Source: Bin87 sp965197635
GTDB taxonomy: Bacteria; Chloroflexota; Dehalococcoidia; Lucifugimonadales; UBA3495
NCBI GenBank assembly: GCA_965197635.1
Contig: CBDANN010000006.1
Location: 186,001-250,000 of the forward strand
DNA length: 64,000 bases
Reading direction: 5' to 3'
Shown piece after piece: positions 26,178 through 35,397 of this stretch (the stretch's first letter is position 1; each line of letters begins with the position of its first letter). The translations under genes and the position numbers were made by a program. The notes below the pieces were generated by a model. The model was not told the DNA's origin. It worked only from the letters and a program-made list of their open reading frames with translations, and ran no database searches.

Positions 26178-26752
26178 CTAAAGGTCGAAAATATCCCGTA
26201 CCGGACAGGTAAAGCCGGGAAGCACGTCGCCCAAATCCAGCGTGTCGGCGTCAGTGAGCGTTTGCGGAGGGCCGTTGCCGGACAAGACCACAACGGTCCG
26301 CGCATCCGGGTCAATCAGTAGTGCCAGGCGCACGCCGTAGCGCAGCCACATCTGGGCCTTGTCGTTCACCGCAACCGGGCGGTCATTGGGCGAGATTATC
26401 TCAACCACCAGGTCGGGGACGACCTCGGAGTAGCCGCGGACCCGGGTGTTCAGGGGCAGCTTTGCGGCGGAGATAAAAGCCAGGTCGGGTTCGCGGACGG
26501 TATCGGGGTTGCTTTCCAGCCGGATGCCGGCATCCGATCCGACAACCCAACCCAACCCAAGCGGGCGGGACGGACGAAATTTCTGAGGATGCTGCCGAAG
26601 TTGATTGCGATTGCGCCGTGCTCAATTCCTGTTCCCACCGTCTTATGCAGCACCCCCCTGATCAGTTCGCCGCGGACGCCCTCACTGTACAGACGCAGCA
26701 GGTCGTCGGCGGTAAGCAGTTTCGCTTCGGTTTTTGCAGCCGCGGTAGTCAT
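26178..26752 (-). pseudogene. Uma2-family (DUF820) protein, frameshifted at a 5-bp repeat
   Basis: ATG 26752 gives LLTADDLLRLYSEGVRGELI and EHGAIAINFGSILRNFVRP, the start of a Uma2 restriction-like endonuclease fold. The frame is lost at about 26545 and resumes in another: VREPDLAFISAAKLP with the Asp, then VPDLVVEIISPND with the Glu, LRYGVRLALLIDPDARTV and LPGFTCPVRDIFDL. The break is inside three tandem TTGGG units (26543-26558); removal of exactly one unit would join the frames as RLGWVVGSDAG. Restored length is about 190 residues, normal for Uma2. Confidence 0.85.
26543..26558. repeat. Pentanucleotide tandem repeat (AACCC)x3 inside uma2
   Basis: CAACCCAACCCAACCC on the + strand; three units of five bases. 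Gain or loss of one unit changes the reading frame of the surrounding gene, and two units would be in frame. Confidence 0.85.
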
Positions 26753-26872
26753 GGCCGGAGAACCGCCTTGTCGTTGAATGATAGCCGTCATTATACATTG
26801 CGGCGCCGTGTTACACTGCGGCTCCACAACTGCCATTCCGGCTTTCGCCGGGCTCCATACTGGGAGATTGCT

Positions 26873-28099
26873 ATGCAGCCCCTTTCGGATTTGCGCGTCC
26901 TGGCCGTAACCGTCTTTCTGGCCGGCCCCTTTTTAAGCATGACGCTGGCCCGGCTGGGCGCCGAGGTGATCAAGGTTGAAATACCCGGCCGGGGCGATCC
27001 GGTCCGGGGCAACGGGCCATTCGCCGGCCCTGATGGCATTCATTCGGAGCAGCGGTCCGAGAAGCATATCGCCACTCGGTTTCTCAAGCGGAGCCAGGGC
27101 GTGAAAAGCGTCACATTGGACCTGAAACATCCGCGCGGACGGGAGTTGTTCCTGGAAATGGCGCGCCAGTCCGATGTGGTGCTGGAGAACCTGGCTCCCG
27201 GCTCGATGACTCGCCTGGGCCTGGGCTACGATGACGTGGCGGCGGTCAACCCGGGCGTCATCTACGCCAGCATTTCAGGGTATGGGCAGACCGGCCCTTA
27301 CGCTCATCAACCGGCCCACGATCCGCAGATCCAGGGCATGAGCGGTTTGATGGACATTAACGGCGAACCCGACGGGCCACCGACCCGTGTGGGTTTCTAC
27401 ATCGGCGATCTGGTTACTCCCATGTTCGCCGCCACCAGCATTTTGGCGGCTTTGCGGGACAAAGAACGGACAGGCAAAGGTTGCTATTTGGACGTGTCGA
27501 TGATGGATACCCTGGCATCGATGATGTTGATGGAAAACCTGGAAGAGGACGTCGCAGCCGGTATACCTCTGCGCACGGGCAACAACAGCCGCAGCGGGCC
27601 CACCGGCCAGTACCATGCCAGCGACGGCGCCGTCATCATCACCGCAGCCAGCGACGACCAATGGCGTCGCCTGTGCAACGCCATTGGCACACCGGAGCTC
27701 ATCGAAGATGAGCGGTTCGCCCGCTATCAGGTTAGGTCAGAGAACGCCACCGCGGCTCGGAGCGAGGTTCAGAAGCGCATCGGGAAAATGACGAGAGCGG
27801 AAGCCCTGGAATGCCTGTCGGCGGGAGACGTACCATGCGCTCCCGTGCGGACGGTGCCCGAAATTCTGGCCGACCCACACTTCCGGGACCGGGGAGCGCT
27901 TCGCCCGATGCGGAACGCTGCCTTCGGCGGCGAAGTGGATGAGGTGGTGGCCGGCTTCCCGGTGCTGTTTGACGGCGAAGCGCTACCCGACGTGCCGGGC
28001 GCTCCTGGCCTCGGTCAGCACAACGCCGAGGTGCTGGCCGGACTCTGTGGCATTGATGCTATGACATTGGAAAGCCTGAAGGCTGACAACGTGATCTAG
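26873..28099 (+). CDS. CaiB/BaiF (family III) CoA transferase
   Basis: 408 residues from ATG 26873 with GGGAG upstream. Family III CoA transferases move CoA between acids in an interlocked dimer. Blocks: LSDLRVLAVTVFLAGPFLSM, LGAEVIKVEIPGRGDPVR, KSVTLDLKHPRGRELFL, VVLENLAPGSMTRLGLGY and VIYASISGYGQTGPYA. The catalytic Asp should be in AHDPQIQGMSGLMDINGEP. The C-terminal part ends with EVLAGLCGIDAMTLESLKAD. It is followed by a CitE-like lyase on the same strand, consistent with activation and cleavage of a dicarboxylic or branched acyl-CoA. Confidence 0.92.
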   Translation: MQPLSDLRVLAVTVFLAGPFLSMTLARLGAEVIKVEIPGRGDPVRGNGPFAGPDGIHSEQRSEKHIATRFLKRSQGVKSVTLDLKHPRGRELFLEMARQSDVVLENLAPGSMTRLGLGYDDVAAVNPGVIYASISGYGQTGPYAHQPAHDPQIQGMSGLMDINGEPDGPPTRVGFYIGDLVTPMFAATSILAALRDKERTGKGCYLDVSMMDTLASMMLMENLEEDVAAGIPLRTGNNSRSGPTGQYHASDGAVIITAASDDQWRRLCNAIGTPELIEDERFARYQVRSENATAARSEVQKRIGKMTRAEALECLSAGDVPCAPVRTVPEILADPHFRDRGALRPMRNAAFGGEVDEVVAGFPVLFDGEALPDVPGAPGLGQHNAEVLAGLCGIDAMTLESLKADNVI

Positions 28100-28217
28100 C
28101 CTATGTTTCGTTAATCGTACTGACGACACTTCGCGGGATAGTGTTCCGCAGGTTCGTTATCCTCCGCGTCTTGCCCATCACTTTCCGATTTCCAACTGTT
28201 CCAGGAGGAACCTGCCC

Positions 28218-29117
28218 ATGCCCCGCATCACCACCAAACCCCTGCGCTCCGTGATGTTCGTACCCGGAAACAAGGAAGACTGGATGCGCAAGGCCCCGCA
28301 ATACGGGCCTGACGCTCTCATCTTGGATCTTGAGGATTCGGTGCCCGAATATGACAAGGATGCCGCCCGACCGTTGGTAGCCAAGATGATCGACGAATTA
28401 TCGGAGCGAGGGCAGACCCTCTTCGTGCGCGTCAACCGCTTGGAAACCGGACTTACGGGGTTCGACCTGGAGGCTGTCACACGCCCGGGTCTTTACGGCA
28501 TTCTGTTGCCCAAGGTGGAAACGCCGGCCGATGTAGTTGAGGCCGACGTGTTGCTGCGCTTCTTCGAGCGTAAAGCTGGCATGGAGTTGAATACCGTCTG
28601 CATCGACCCCGGACTGGAAACCGCTTCGGGCATACGCATGGCATACGATATCGCGATGGCGTCGGACCGTGTAGCCCACATGGGAGGCAGCGGCGGCAAG
28701 GGTGGCGACACCGCCCGCAGCGTCGGGTACCGCTGGACCCTGGAAGGGGCGGAGACCCTGTACCTTCGCAGCAAGGTGCTGATGGACAGCCGGGCCGCCG
28801 GCATCCAGTGGCCGATCAGCGGCGGTTGGTTCGACATCCGCGACTTGGAGGGGCTACGGTACTGGGCCAACAACCTGAAAGCGTTGGGCTACACGGGGAT
28901 GAACTTGATCCACCCGTCTCACGTGCCCATCGTCAACGAAATCTTTACCCCCACCGCCGAGGAAATCGGTTTCTGGCAGGGCCTCCTGGACGCGATGGCG
29001 GAGAGCCGGCGACAGGGCACCGCTGCCGTCACATACGCCGGAGACATGGTGGACGTGGCCCATGAGGAAACGGCCAAAGCCATGCTGGAAATGTGCCGCA
29101 GCCTCGGTCTGGTGTAG
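28218..29117 (+). CDS. HpcH/HpaI aldolase / citrate lyase beta-like (CitE family)
   Basis: 299 residues with AGGAGGA upstream. TIM-barrel lyase acting on malyl-CoA-type thioesters. RSVMFVPGNKEDWMRKAP begins the barrel, LILDLEDSVPEYDKDAAR carries the acidic metal ligand, LFVRVNRLETGLTGFDLEAV has the substrate Arg, ILLPKVETPADV follows, and NLIHPSHVPIVNEIFTP closes it. The loop HMGGSGGKGGD replaces the more usual metal-binding acidic segment, so substrate choice may differ. It follows the CaiB transferase with a 118-base gap. Confidence 0.9.
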   Translation: MPRITTKPLRSVMFVPGNKEDWMRKAPQYGPDALILDLEDSVPEYDKDAARPLVAKMIDELSERGQTLFVRVNRLETGLTGFDLEAVTRPGLYGILLPKVETPADVVEADVLLRFFERKAGMELNTVCIDPGLETASGIRMAYDIAMASDRVAHMGGSGGKGGDTARSVGYRWTLEGAETLYLRSKVLMDSRAAGIQWPISGGWFDIRDLEGLRYWANNLKALGYTGMNLIHPSHVPIVNEIFTPTAEEIGFWQGLLDAMAESRRQGTAAVTYAGDMVDVAHEETAKAMLEMCRSLGLV

Positions 29118-29144
29118 CGCCACACCCGCGGCGCGGACGGCGGC

Positions 29145-29843
29145 CTACTCCGTTTCAAGCTCCTTCTGCAAAATCTGTGCCCAGTGCACTTCGCCTCGTT
29201 CGATCAGCCGCTCAATACCTGGTCTGATCCGTTGGGCCGCAACCACCGCGTGGGCCGGCCGCTCGGTGAATCGGGTCAGATAGCCGGCGTTGCGAGTGGC
29301 GCGGTCAACGTCCCGCCAGCTGCCCGTATAGGAAGCTTCTACGGCGATATAATGACTTTCGCCAGTATCGCGATGCTTCGCCTCAATGATGAGGTCAGCG
29401 TTTTCAAAGCTGGTCAATTCGTTTGGCGGAATGCCGCTGGTGTCGGCTTGGTCAATCATATCCAGCACGTCACCCAGATCCAGAATCCGGTGTTCCCGAC
29501 ATCCGACCACCCGGGCAATACGCGCAACAATCCGCATTGCGCCATTGCGGGCGTGGGCCGCTCTAATGGGGGACAGGCTATTCTCAATGCGGGTCTGCCC
29601 TTCTTCCAAAGCCATAAGCCGGCGTTCCGTGCTCGCTATAAACTCGGCCAGCGAGGTCTCCAGGGTGGCCAGCGAGGTCTCCAGGGCGGCCAGTCGGCGT
29701 TCCGTGCTTTCGGCAAATTCGGCAAACGCCTGCGGCAGGTTCAACAACTCCCGCGATAACATCCTGGCGCGGAGCGCTTCATTCCACTCCGGGCGCTCGT
29801 CCAGGATTCTGATTAGATCCTCTATGGTATTGACGGTGGTCAT
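29145..29843 (-). CDS. Coiled-coil protein with PD-(D/E)XK-like C-terminus (copy 1)
   Basis: 232 residues from ATG 29843. The N-terminal 45 residues are helical (TIEDLIRILDERPEWNEALR). A coiled coil at about 48-95 has two near-identical heptad blocks (RRLAALETSLATLETSLAEF). The C-terminal half looks like a nuclease fold: ENADLIIEAKHRDTG followed by HYIAVEASYTGSWRDVDRA, that is Asp, then Glu-x-Ser as a possible D-ExK-like core lacking the usual Lys. Architecture matches the gene at 51258. I know similar proteins in cyanobacteria and Chloroflexota only as uncharacterised (DUF3782-like). Confidence 0.6.
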   Translation of the reverse strand: MTTVNTIEDLIRILDERPEWNEALRARMLSRELLNLPQAFAEFAESTERRLAALETSLATLETSLAEFIASTERRLMALEEGQTRIENSLSPIRAAHARNGAMRIVARIARVVGCREHRILDLGDVLDMIDQADTSGIPPNELTSFENADLIIEAKHRDTGESHYIAVEASYTGSWRDVDRATRNAGYLTRFTERPAHAVVAAQRIRPGIERLIERGEVHWAQILQKELETE

Positions 29844-29866
29844 GCGGAATGCCGTCCCTAGTCTCA

Positions 29867-29875
29867 ATTATAGCA
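29867..29875 (-). promoter_or_regulatory. Extended -10 promoter for the coiled-coil gene
   Basis: On the minus strand TGC-TATAAT, 23 bases before ATG 29843. Perfect -10 with the TG extension; the -35 is weak. Confidence 0.5.
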
Positions 29876-29955
29876 CCGGGCGCATCCTCTACAAATCGGC
29901 TTCCCGATGATACGATAGGCCCGTATCAGCACAATCCCAACGCGAGGTAACTCCC

Positions 29956-30906
29956 ATGCCCACGAAACGCATCGGCCTTCATGCCGGCGCTCCCAACGCC
30001 GAGGCGTCCTTGGACCTCATGAGCCGCGCCGAAGCGGCCGGAGTCCAAGCAACCTGGCTCACCACCGGCGGAACCGGTTTGGACGCCCTGACCCTGTTCG
30101 CTGCGTCCGCCGTCCAGACCGATAGCATACTGTTCGGCACTTCCATCGTCCCCACTTATCCGCGCCATCCCATAGTCGCCGCCCAGCAGGTTCAGGTTCT
30201 GGATCAATTGGCGCCCGGGAGATTGCGCTTGGGGGTCGGCCCCAGCCACCGGCCCACGATGCGCTCCATGTTCGGCTTCAATCTTCAATCTCCCCTAACC
30301 AACCTGCGTGAATACCTGGAAATCCTGCGGGCGCTGTTGCACGAAGGCTCAGTTGATTTCGACGGGCAGGAATACGTCGCCCACGCCAGCATACCGCGGC
30401 CGGTGAACGTTCCGGTCATGGCTTCAGCTTTGCAGGAAGGTTCCTATGAACTGTGCGGCGAAATCGCCGACGGCGCCATCAGCTGGGTGAGCCCCGCCGT
30501 GTACCTGCGCGACAAGGCTCTGCCCGCCATGCGCCGGGGTTCCGACCAGGCCGAGCGAGAGACACCGCCGCTAATCGCCCATGCCCCGGTATGCATCAGT
30601 GACAACCCCGATGCGACCCGTTTGGCCGTCCAGCAGCAGCTCTCCAACTACCCCCGCCTGCCTTTCTATCAGCGCATGTGGGCCGCAGCCGGTTATCCCG
30701 AAGCGGCGGAGGAAACCTGGAGCGACGCCATGATTGAAGCCACAGTGCTCACCGGAGACGCGGATACTGTCGGCGAGCGCATGGTGGCGATGCTCGATAT
30801 GGGAATTTCCGAGTTGCTGGTAACGCCAGTTACTGCCAGCGATGATCCCGCGGCCGATATGGAGCAGACCATTAACCTGTTGGGCAAAGTTGCTCAATCC
30901 CTCTAA
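29956..30906 (+). CDS. LLM-class (F420/flavin) oxidoreductase 1
   Basis: 316 residues, luciferase-like TIM barrel. RIGLHAGAPNAEASLDLMSRAE opens it, LTLFAASAVQTDSILFGTSIVPTYPRHP is the first conserved strand-helix pair, and LDQLAPGRLRLGVGPSHRP is the hallmark of F420-dependent members such as methylene-H4MPT reductase relatives. The end (LTGDADTVGERMVAMLDMGIS) is also typical. Cofactor, F420 or FMN, cannot be decided. GAGGTAACTCCC precedes the ATG. The next LLM gene starts 14 bases on, so they form one unit. Confidence 0.88.
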   Translation: MPTKRIGLHAGAPNAEASLDLMSRAEAAGVQATWLTTGGTGLDALTLFAASAVQTDSILFGTSIVPTYPRHPIVAAQQVQVLDQLAPGRLRLGVGPSHRPTMRSMFGFNLQSPLTNLREYLEILRALLHEGSVDFDGQEYVAHASIPRPVNVPVMASALQEGSYELCGEIADGAISWVSPAVYLRDKALPAMRRGSDQAERETPPLIAHAPVCISDNPDATRLAVQQQLSNYPRLPFYQRMWAAAGYPEAAEETWSDAMIEATVLTGDADTVGERMVAMLDMGISELLVTPVTASDDPAADMEQTINLLGKVAQSL

Positions 30907-30920
30907 CCCGGAGGCTCGCC

Positions 30921-32024
30921 ATGAAACTCGGTCTGTTCAATATGCCCTTGCACCCGCCGGGCCGGCTGCACGCCGATACTTATGACGAGGATTTGGAGTT
31001 GATGGCGTATGCCGACGAGCTCGGCTACGCCGAAGCGTGGATAGGCGAGCACTTCACCACCGAGTGGGAGAATATGCCGGCTCCCGACCTGTTCATAGCC
31101 AGAGCATTGGGAGCGACCAAGAACCTGGTAATGGGCACCGGAGTATCTTTGTTGGCCTTCCACGACCCGATAATGATCGCCCACCGGATGGCGATGTTGG
31201 ACCACCTGGCCCGCGGGCGGTTCTTTTTCGGCATTGGCTCCGGCGGTGTGCCTACCGATTCCGAAATGTTTGGCATGGATCGCCAATCCGGTCTGCAACG
31301 GGACCGAATGCGGGAAGCCGCTGATGTCATCGTCAAGATGTGGACTACGGAGAACCCCGCAGATTTCCGGCACCAGGGCGAGCATTACACCATCCGGTTG
31401 CCGGAATCGCGTCCCGAAATGGGTTTGGCGTATCACATGCGTCCCTACCAGAAACCGCATCCGCCCATCGCGGTAGCCGGCAGCAGCCCATCGTCGCCGA
31501 CGTTGGAAGTCGCCGGCGAAATGGGCTGGTGGCCGATGAGCACCCTGTTCCTGCATACGTCCCATCTGCCGCGCCACTGGGAAGCGTACTCCAAAGGGGC
31601 GGACGCCGCCGGACGAGCCGTTTCACGCCGCCAGTGGCGGATCGCACGGGAAATTTACGTGGCGGACACCACGGAGCAGGCGGTGGCCGATATCATGAAC
31701 GGGCCGCCGGCGGGGACGCTGAACACCTACTTCATTCCGCTGCTGGGGCAGGGGCAGCGCGGGCTAGACGCCATAAAAACCAGCCCGGATCTTCCCGATT
31801 CGGCCATTACCCCCGAGTATATGTTGGAGAACTTCTGGATTGTGGGTAACCCTGACGAGTGCGCTCGCCAGATCCATCGGCTTTACGACGACACCGGCGG
31901 GTTCGGCACGCTGCTGATGCTGTGCCACGACTGGGGCGACGACCGCGCCAAGGGCCTGCGGTCGCTGGAGTTGCTGGCCACCGAGACATTGCCGCAACTG
32001 GCCGACCTGACACCGGACGAATAA
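30921..32024 (+). CDS. LLM-class flavin-dependent oxidoreductase 2 (monooxygenase-like)
   Basis: 367 residues with GGAGG upstream. It belongs to the bacterial luciferase-like monooxygenases: LELMAYADELGYAEAWIGEHF, LVMGTGVSLLAFHDPIMIAHRMAMLDHL, RGRFFFGIGSGGVPTDSEMFG, and PPIAVAGSSPSSPTLEVAG. A final FWIVGNPDECARQIHRLY is usual for the family. Long-chain alkane or sulfonate monooxygenase-like chemistry is possible, and no flavin reductase lies beside it. It is followed within 40 bases by a small monooxygenase-like gene. Confidence 0.9.
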   Translation: MKLGLFNMPLHPPGRLHADTYDEDLELMAYADELGYAEAWIGEHFTTEWENMPAPDLFIARALGATKNLVMGTGVSLLAFHDPIMIAHRMAMLDHLARGRFFFGIGSGGVPTDSEMFGMDRQSGLQRDRMREAADVIVKMWTTENPADFRHQGEHYTIRLPESRPEMGLAYHMRPYQKPHPPIAVAGSSPSSPTLEVAGEMGWWPMSTLFLHTSHLPRHWEAYSKGADAAGRAVSRRQWRIAREIYVADTTEQAVADIMNGPPAGTLNTYFIPLLGQGQRGLDAIKTSPDLPDSAITPEYMLENFWIVGNPDECARQIHRLYDDTGGFGTLLMLCHDWGDDRAKGLRSLELLATETLPQLADLTPDE

Positions 32025-32061
32025 ACGAACGCTACTGCCGACGCTGCCACAAGGAGGCATC

Positions 32062-32390
32062 ATGTTCATCGCAACCAACCGCATCAAAGTCAAGACCGGC
32101 TACGGCGAAACGCTGGAGCATATGTTCAAAGCCAGGGGCGCTGTGCAGGATCACCCTGGCTTCATCAGCTTCGAATTGTGGAAGATGCACAAAACACCTG
32201 ACCATGAAGATTTCCTGGTGGTGACCCATTGGGAGACCGAAGAGCATCACCACACCTGGACCCGTAGCGACGCCTTCCGCTCTGCCCACGCTGGAGTCCA
32301 CCGGATTTCCTGCTCGGCCCCGGCGAGTTCCACACCTACGACGTGGTACACCGCCTGGAGGCTTCCGGCGCGGCGGCGGCGGCTGATTAG
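32062..32390 (+). pseudogene. Antibiotic-biosynthesis-monooxygenase (ABM/IsdG-like) protein, frameshifted
   Basis: ATG 32062 with AGGAGG. The first 78 codons are a ferredoxin-like ABM domain: NRIKVKTGYGETLEHMFKAR, then HPGFISFELWKMHKTPDHEDFLVVTHWETEEHH. At about 32297 the natural continuation (PPDFLLGPGEFHTYDVVHRLEASG) moves to another frame and ends at TAG 32388. In the original frame translation would run into the next gene, so one indel is the simplest reading. About 109 residues when restored. Confidence 0.7.
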
Positions 32391-32416
32391 CCCGCGGTTG
32401 CTCCGGGCTGGAGTTC

Positions 32417-33061
32417 ATGATGACTACCGCTCCGAAAGCGCGCATCGCCCCGGACGACGCGCTCGTCATCGACTTGCGTGATCTGGACATCTTTGCAACC
32501 GGGCTGGAACTGGAAAAACTGTTCCTCAAGTTTTGCAGACGGAACAGCCGGAGCGTCTGGCAGTATGAGCTTACACCGGACGGAGAGATAATCGCGATGC
32601 CGCCGGTAAATCATCCCGGTGGATTCCACGAGAACGACTCTTCCACTGATTTGCGGATTTGGTCACGCGAGTTCGGCGGCGAATCCACCGGCTCAAATGC
32701 CTTTTATCGTATGCCAGTCACCGGCGGCGTTCTGGTGCCCGACGCGGCTTGGATCTCCCCGGAACGGTTGACAGAACATCCGCCCGTTGCAGGAAAGCCC
32801 ATCCCTCTCTGCCCCGATTTCGTTATCGAAATCCGGTCGGGCACGGACAATCTGGCTCCGCTCCACGCCAAGATGCGCCTTTACATGCAAAATGGCACCC
32901 GGCTCGGCTGGCTCATCGATGCGCGCAACCGACGAGTCTATATCTATCGGGCCGGGCAGTCAGAGCCGGAATTGTTGGAGAATCCCGCCAGCTTGTCTGG
33001 CGAGGGGGTGTTGCCAGGCTTCACCTTCGAGGTAGCGCGTTGGATATTCGACCGCACCTGA
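32417..33061 (+). CDS. Uma2-family endonuclease-like protein
   Basis: 214 residues, intact, starting at two adjacent ATG codons after GGAG. The Uma2 (DUF820) fold is PD-(D/E)XK-like: YELTPDGEIIAMPPVNHPGG, GGVLVPDAAWISPERL with the Asp, LCPDFVIEIRSGTDNL with the Glu but Ser-Gly where an active nuclease would keep a Lys, then MRLYMQNGTRLGWLIDARNRRVYIYR and LPGFTFEVARWIF. The family is abundant in cyanobacteria and Chloroflexota; its role is unknown. Confidence 0.88.
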   Translation: MMTTAPKARIAPDDALVIDLRDLDIFATGLELEKLFLKFCRRNSRSVWQYELTPDGEIIAMPPVNHPGGFHENDSSTDLRIWSREFGGESTGSNAFYRMPVTGGVLVPDAAWISPERLTEHPPVAGKPIPLCPDFVIEIRSGTDNLAPLHAKMRLYMQNGTRLGWLIDARNRRVYIYRAGQSEPELLENPASLSGEGVLPGFTFEVARWIFDRT

Positions 33062-33085
33062 CCGGGTTGGTGGTCCAACTGCATT

Positions 33086-33120
33086 GGCCTCGGCAAGGCT
33101 CCGGTACTGCCGGGGCCTTT
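33086..33120 (+). terminator. Rho-independent terminator after uma2
   Basis: Arms GGCCTCGGCA (33086-33095) and TGCCGGGGCC (33108-33117), one G-T pair, 12-base loop, followed by TTTCT. Confidence 0.7.
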
Positions 33121-33348
33121 CTGATTAGGTAGCGGAAGTTGGACTCGAATCAACGATCTTCGAGTTATTGCCGCAGCCTGATGTGAACGGTCGGTCAATT
33201 GAAAACGTGACATGAGCCGGCGCCAACCTCGTATTCGGTTTGGGGTGCATCGCCCGATACCACTGGCCGAGGCTCATCGGGGTCAAGGCGTCGGCAAACT
33301 GATATATTAAGCCCGCTTGCTGCCATACATTCGTCAAGGAGGCCGTAA

Positions 33349-34641
33349 ATGGGGCCGCCGGAACCTACGTTATTGTCTGATCAGTTTGGTCCCCTGCAGG
33401 GGGTACGAATATTGTCCACCGGTACCATCGTGGCCGAGCCGGTAGCAGCCGGCATGGCGGCGGAGATGGGCGCAGAGGTGATCCATATCGAGCGACCGGG
33501 CAAGGGCGAGGACTGGAGGGTCGCCAGTTCCCCATTGAAGCTCCCGACGGGGATTTGGTGGCCAGTTCCTGGCTACAGGCCCCAAATCACCGCAACACCT
33601 ACCACACGACCCTGGATTTGGCCAGCACAACTGGAAGGTCGGGAACACCTTGAACGACCCTGGTAAAGCGGGCCGACATTTGTATGGAGAGTTCAAAAGC
33701 TCGCACCTACGACAAGTGAAGCTGGTAAAGCGGGCCGACATACTGGAGTTCAAAAGCTCGCACCTACGACAAGTGAGGGACGCCACGGTTTTGGCGGTCA
33801 ATCCAAGCATCGTAATCTGCCATGTGTCCGGTTACGGACAAGATGGCGACCCGGAATACGTGGACCGGGCCTCTTACGATTTCACGGCCCAAGCCTTCGG
33901 CGGCATGATGAATCTGATGGGCAACCCCGAGCCCGAACCGCCGACGCGGGCCGTGCCTTGGACGGCGGACTACATCACCGCCTTATTTTGCCTGTGGTCG
34001 TCATTGGCCGCATACATTCACGCGCAACGCACCGGCCAAGGCCAGGTCATCGACCTCGCTCAATTGGAGGCGATACACCGTATTTTGTTCGGCACCATGG
34101 TGGCGTACCATGAATTGGGCCTGGTCCGGGAAAGCGCCGGCAACAAGGCAGGAAATGCGCAGCCCTGGGACACGTTTCAGGCCGAGGATAGTTGGGTCGT
34201 TATCGCCGCCGTCGGGCGGTGGTTTACTCCAGGGTCTGCCGCGTCCTGGATTTGGACCCGGACGACGAGAAATGGGTCTCGGCCCGCCGCGAGGTCAACT
34301 CCGCCGAGGGCATCGAGTTCGAGGCCATCTTTCGCGGCTGGGTGGAAGACCGAATGGTGGACGAGGTGGTCAGGATTTTCAACGCAGCGCAGGTTGGCTG
34401 CAACCGGATCATGAATGCTCGGGAGATGGCCGAATACCCCCACTATTGCGCCCGGGGAGTGTATGTGGAATGGGAGTACCAGCAACTGGGAAAGACGGTA
34501 AAAGGCGTAGGTATAGTTCCCAAGTTTTCCAAGACGCCAGGCAAGATTTGGCGTGGTTCCGTCCCCGTGGGTTACGACAATGAGTTGGTCTATCGCGAAC
34601 TGCTGGGGATAGCACCGCAAACGCTCCAAGAACGAAACTGA
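33349..34641 (+). pseudogene. CaiB-type CoA transferase, multiply frameshifted relic
   Basis: Reading three frames in turn recovers one family III CoA transferase: LQGVRILSTGTIVAEPVAAG and IERPGKGEDWRVAS (33349-33540), IEAPDGDLVASSWLQAPNHR, LVKRADICMESSKARTYDK (33680 region), NPSIVICHVSGYGQDGDPEY through WDTFQAEDSWVVIAAVG (to about 34220), and GIVPKFSKTPGKIWRGSVPVGYDNE at the end. At least four frame changes and a tandem duplication (33660-33778) break it. Its final stop lies in the terminal repeat of the IS630 that abuts it, so the extreme 3' end is lost. Confidence 0.85.
33660..33778. repeat. Imperfect tandem duplication (about 60 bp x2) inside the CaiB relic
   Basis: Both units start CTGGTAAAGCGGGCCGACA (33660 and 33722) and share the segment AGCTCGCACCTACGACAAGT; they differ by a short indel in the middle. 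One unit encodes LVKRADICMESSKARTYDK, the expected family sequence, so the other is the extra copy. Confidence 0.85.
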
Positions 34642-34905
34642 AGCCAAGGTGAAATCTACATTGGCAGGGCGGAGAAAGTCGGCTGGGGTGTTGCTGATGA
34701 ATTCGTCCGCTTTCACTTGCAGCACGGTCCGGCAGCGGCGTTCGACCTCTTCCTGACGGCTGGGCAGGCGGGCGAAAAAGCCACCCACCTTCTGCCGCAC
34801 CGCGGCACGGGTTCCCAGACACAGGTTGGCGGTCACCTCCTCACGCGCCGAGGCCCAGATGGCCTCGGCGGAGTTGAAGTCTGGACTGTAACTGGGCAGA
34901 GCCTG

Positions 34906-34924
34906 CCCCGTACTTGATACGGGG
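34906..34924. repeat. 19-bp palindrome, copy 1 (in frame in IS630 transposase)
   Basis: CCCCGTACTTGATACGGGG: 7-base arms CCCCGTA/TACGGGG around 5 bases. With flanks it adds 24 bases, eight codons, between LVN and LPSYSPDFN of the transposase, leaving the frame open. Confidence 0.85.
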
Positions 34925-35397
34925 TTAACCAAGCGCAGCCGCAATCCGGGCGTGGTCAGATACGTCCGTAGCGCGTCGCCCCGATGTGCTGCCGCATTGT
35001 CCCAGATCACCGTCAGCGGTTCGGCAGGCTTGGTGCGCAGTTGACGCAGGAATGCAGCCGAAGTGGCGGAGTCGCTGTTACCCTCCAGTTCCATCACCTC
35101 TACCTCGCCGGTCTCCAGACACACCGCCGAGTAGTAGCTGGCCTTCTCGCCACGACGCGGGCTGGTGGAGTCCACCAGGGCCGGTTCGCCTTTCAGCGCC
35201 CACTTGCCTCGCAGATCAGCATCCGCCGGAAAGTGAGCCTCGTCAGCGAAGAATATCTTGGCCCCCGTCCGTCGTGCTGCTGCTGCCAGAGCAGCATACT
35301 CTCCCACAAAATCCGCCCGCCGCACCGGGTCCGCTTTGCGTAAGCGTTTCTTGGGCCGCTTCAGCACAAACCCCAAACGGTGCAGGTAGTAACGTCA

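Noticed and set aside
32391..32481. C-terminal continuation of the ABM monooxygenase in its first frame
   Set aside because: It overlaps the start of the Uma2 gene and is Arg-rich nonsense; the family sequence continues in another frame and ends at 32390.
33128..33170. tRNA-like 3' end on the minus strand (GATTCGAGTCC with an acceptor-like tail)
   Set aside because: The invariant G53-C61 pair is lost, there is no matching 5' acceptor strand and no D arm; at best a fragment, not a tRNA gene.
34177..34634. Extension of the IS630 transposase frame beyond the element's terminal repeat
   Set aside because: It is antisense to the CaiB relic and lies outside the inverted repeats.
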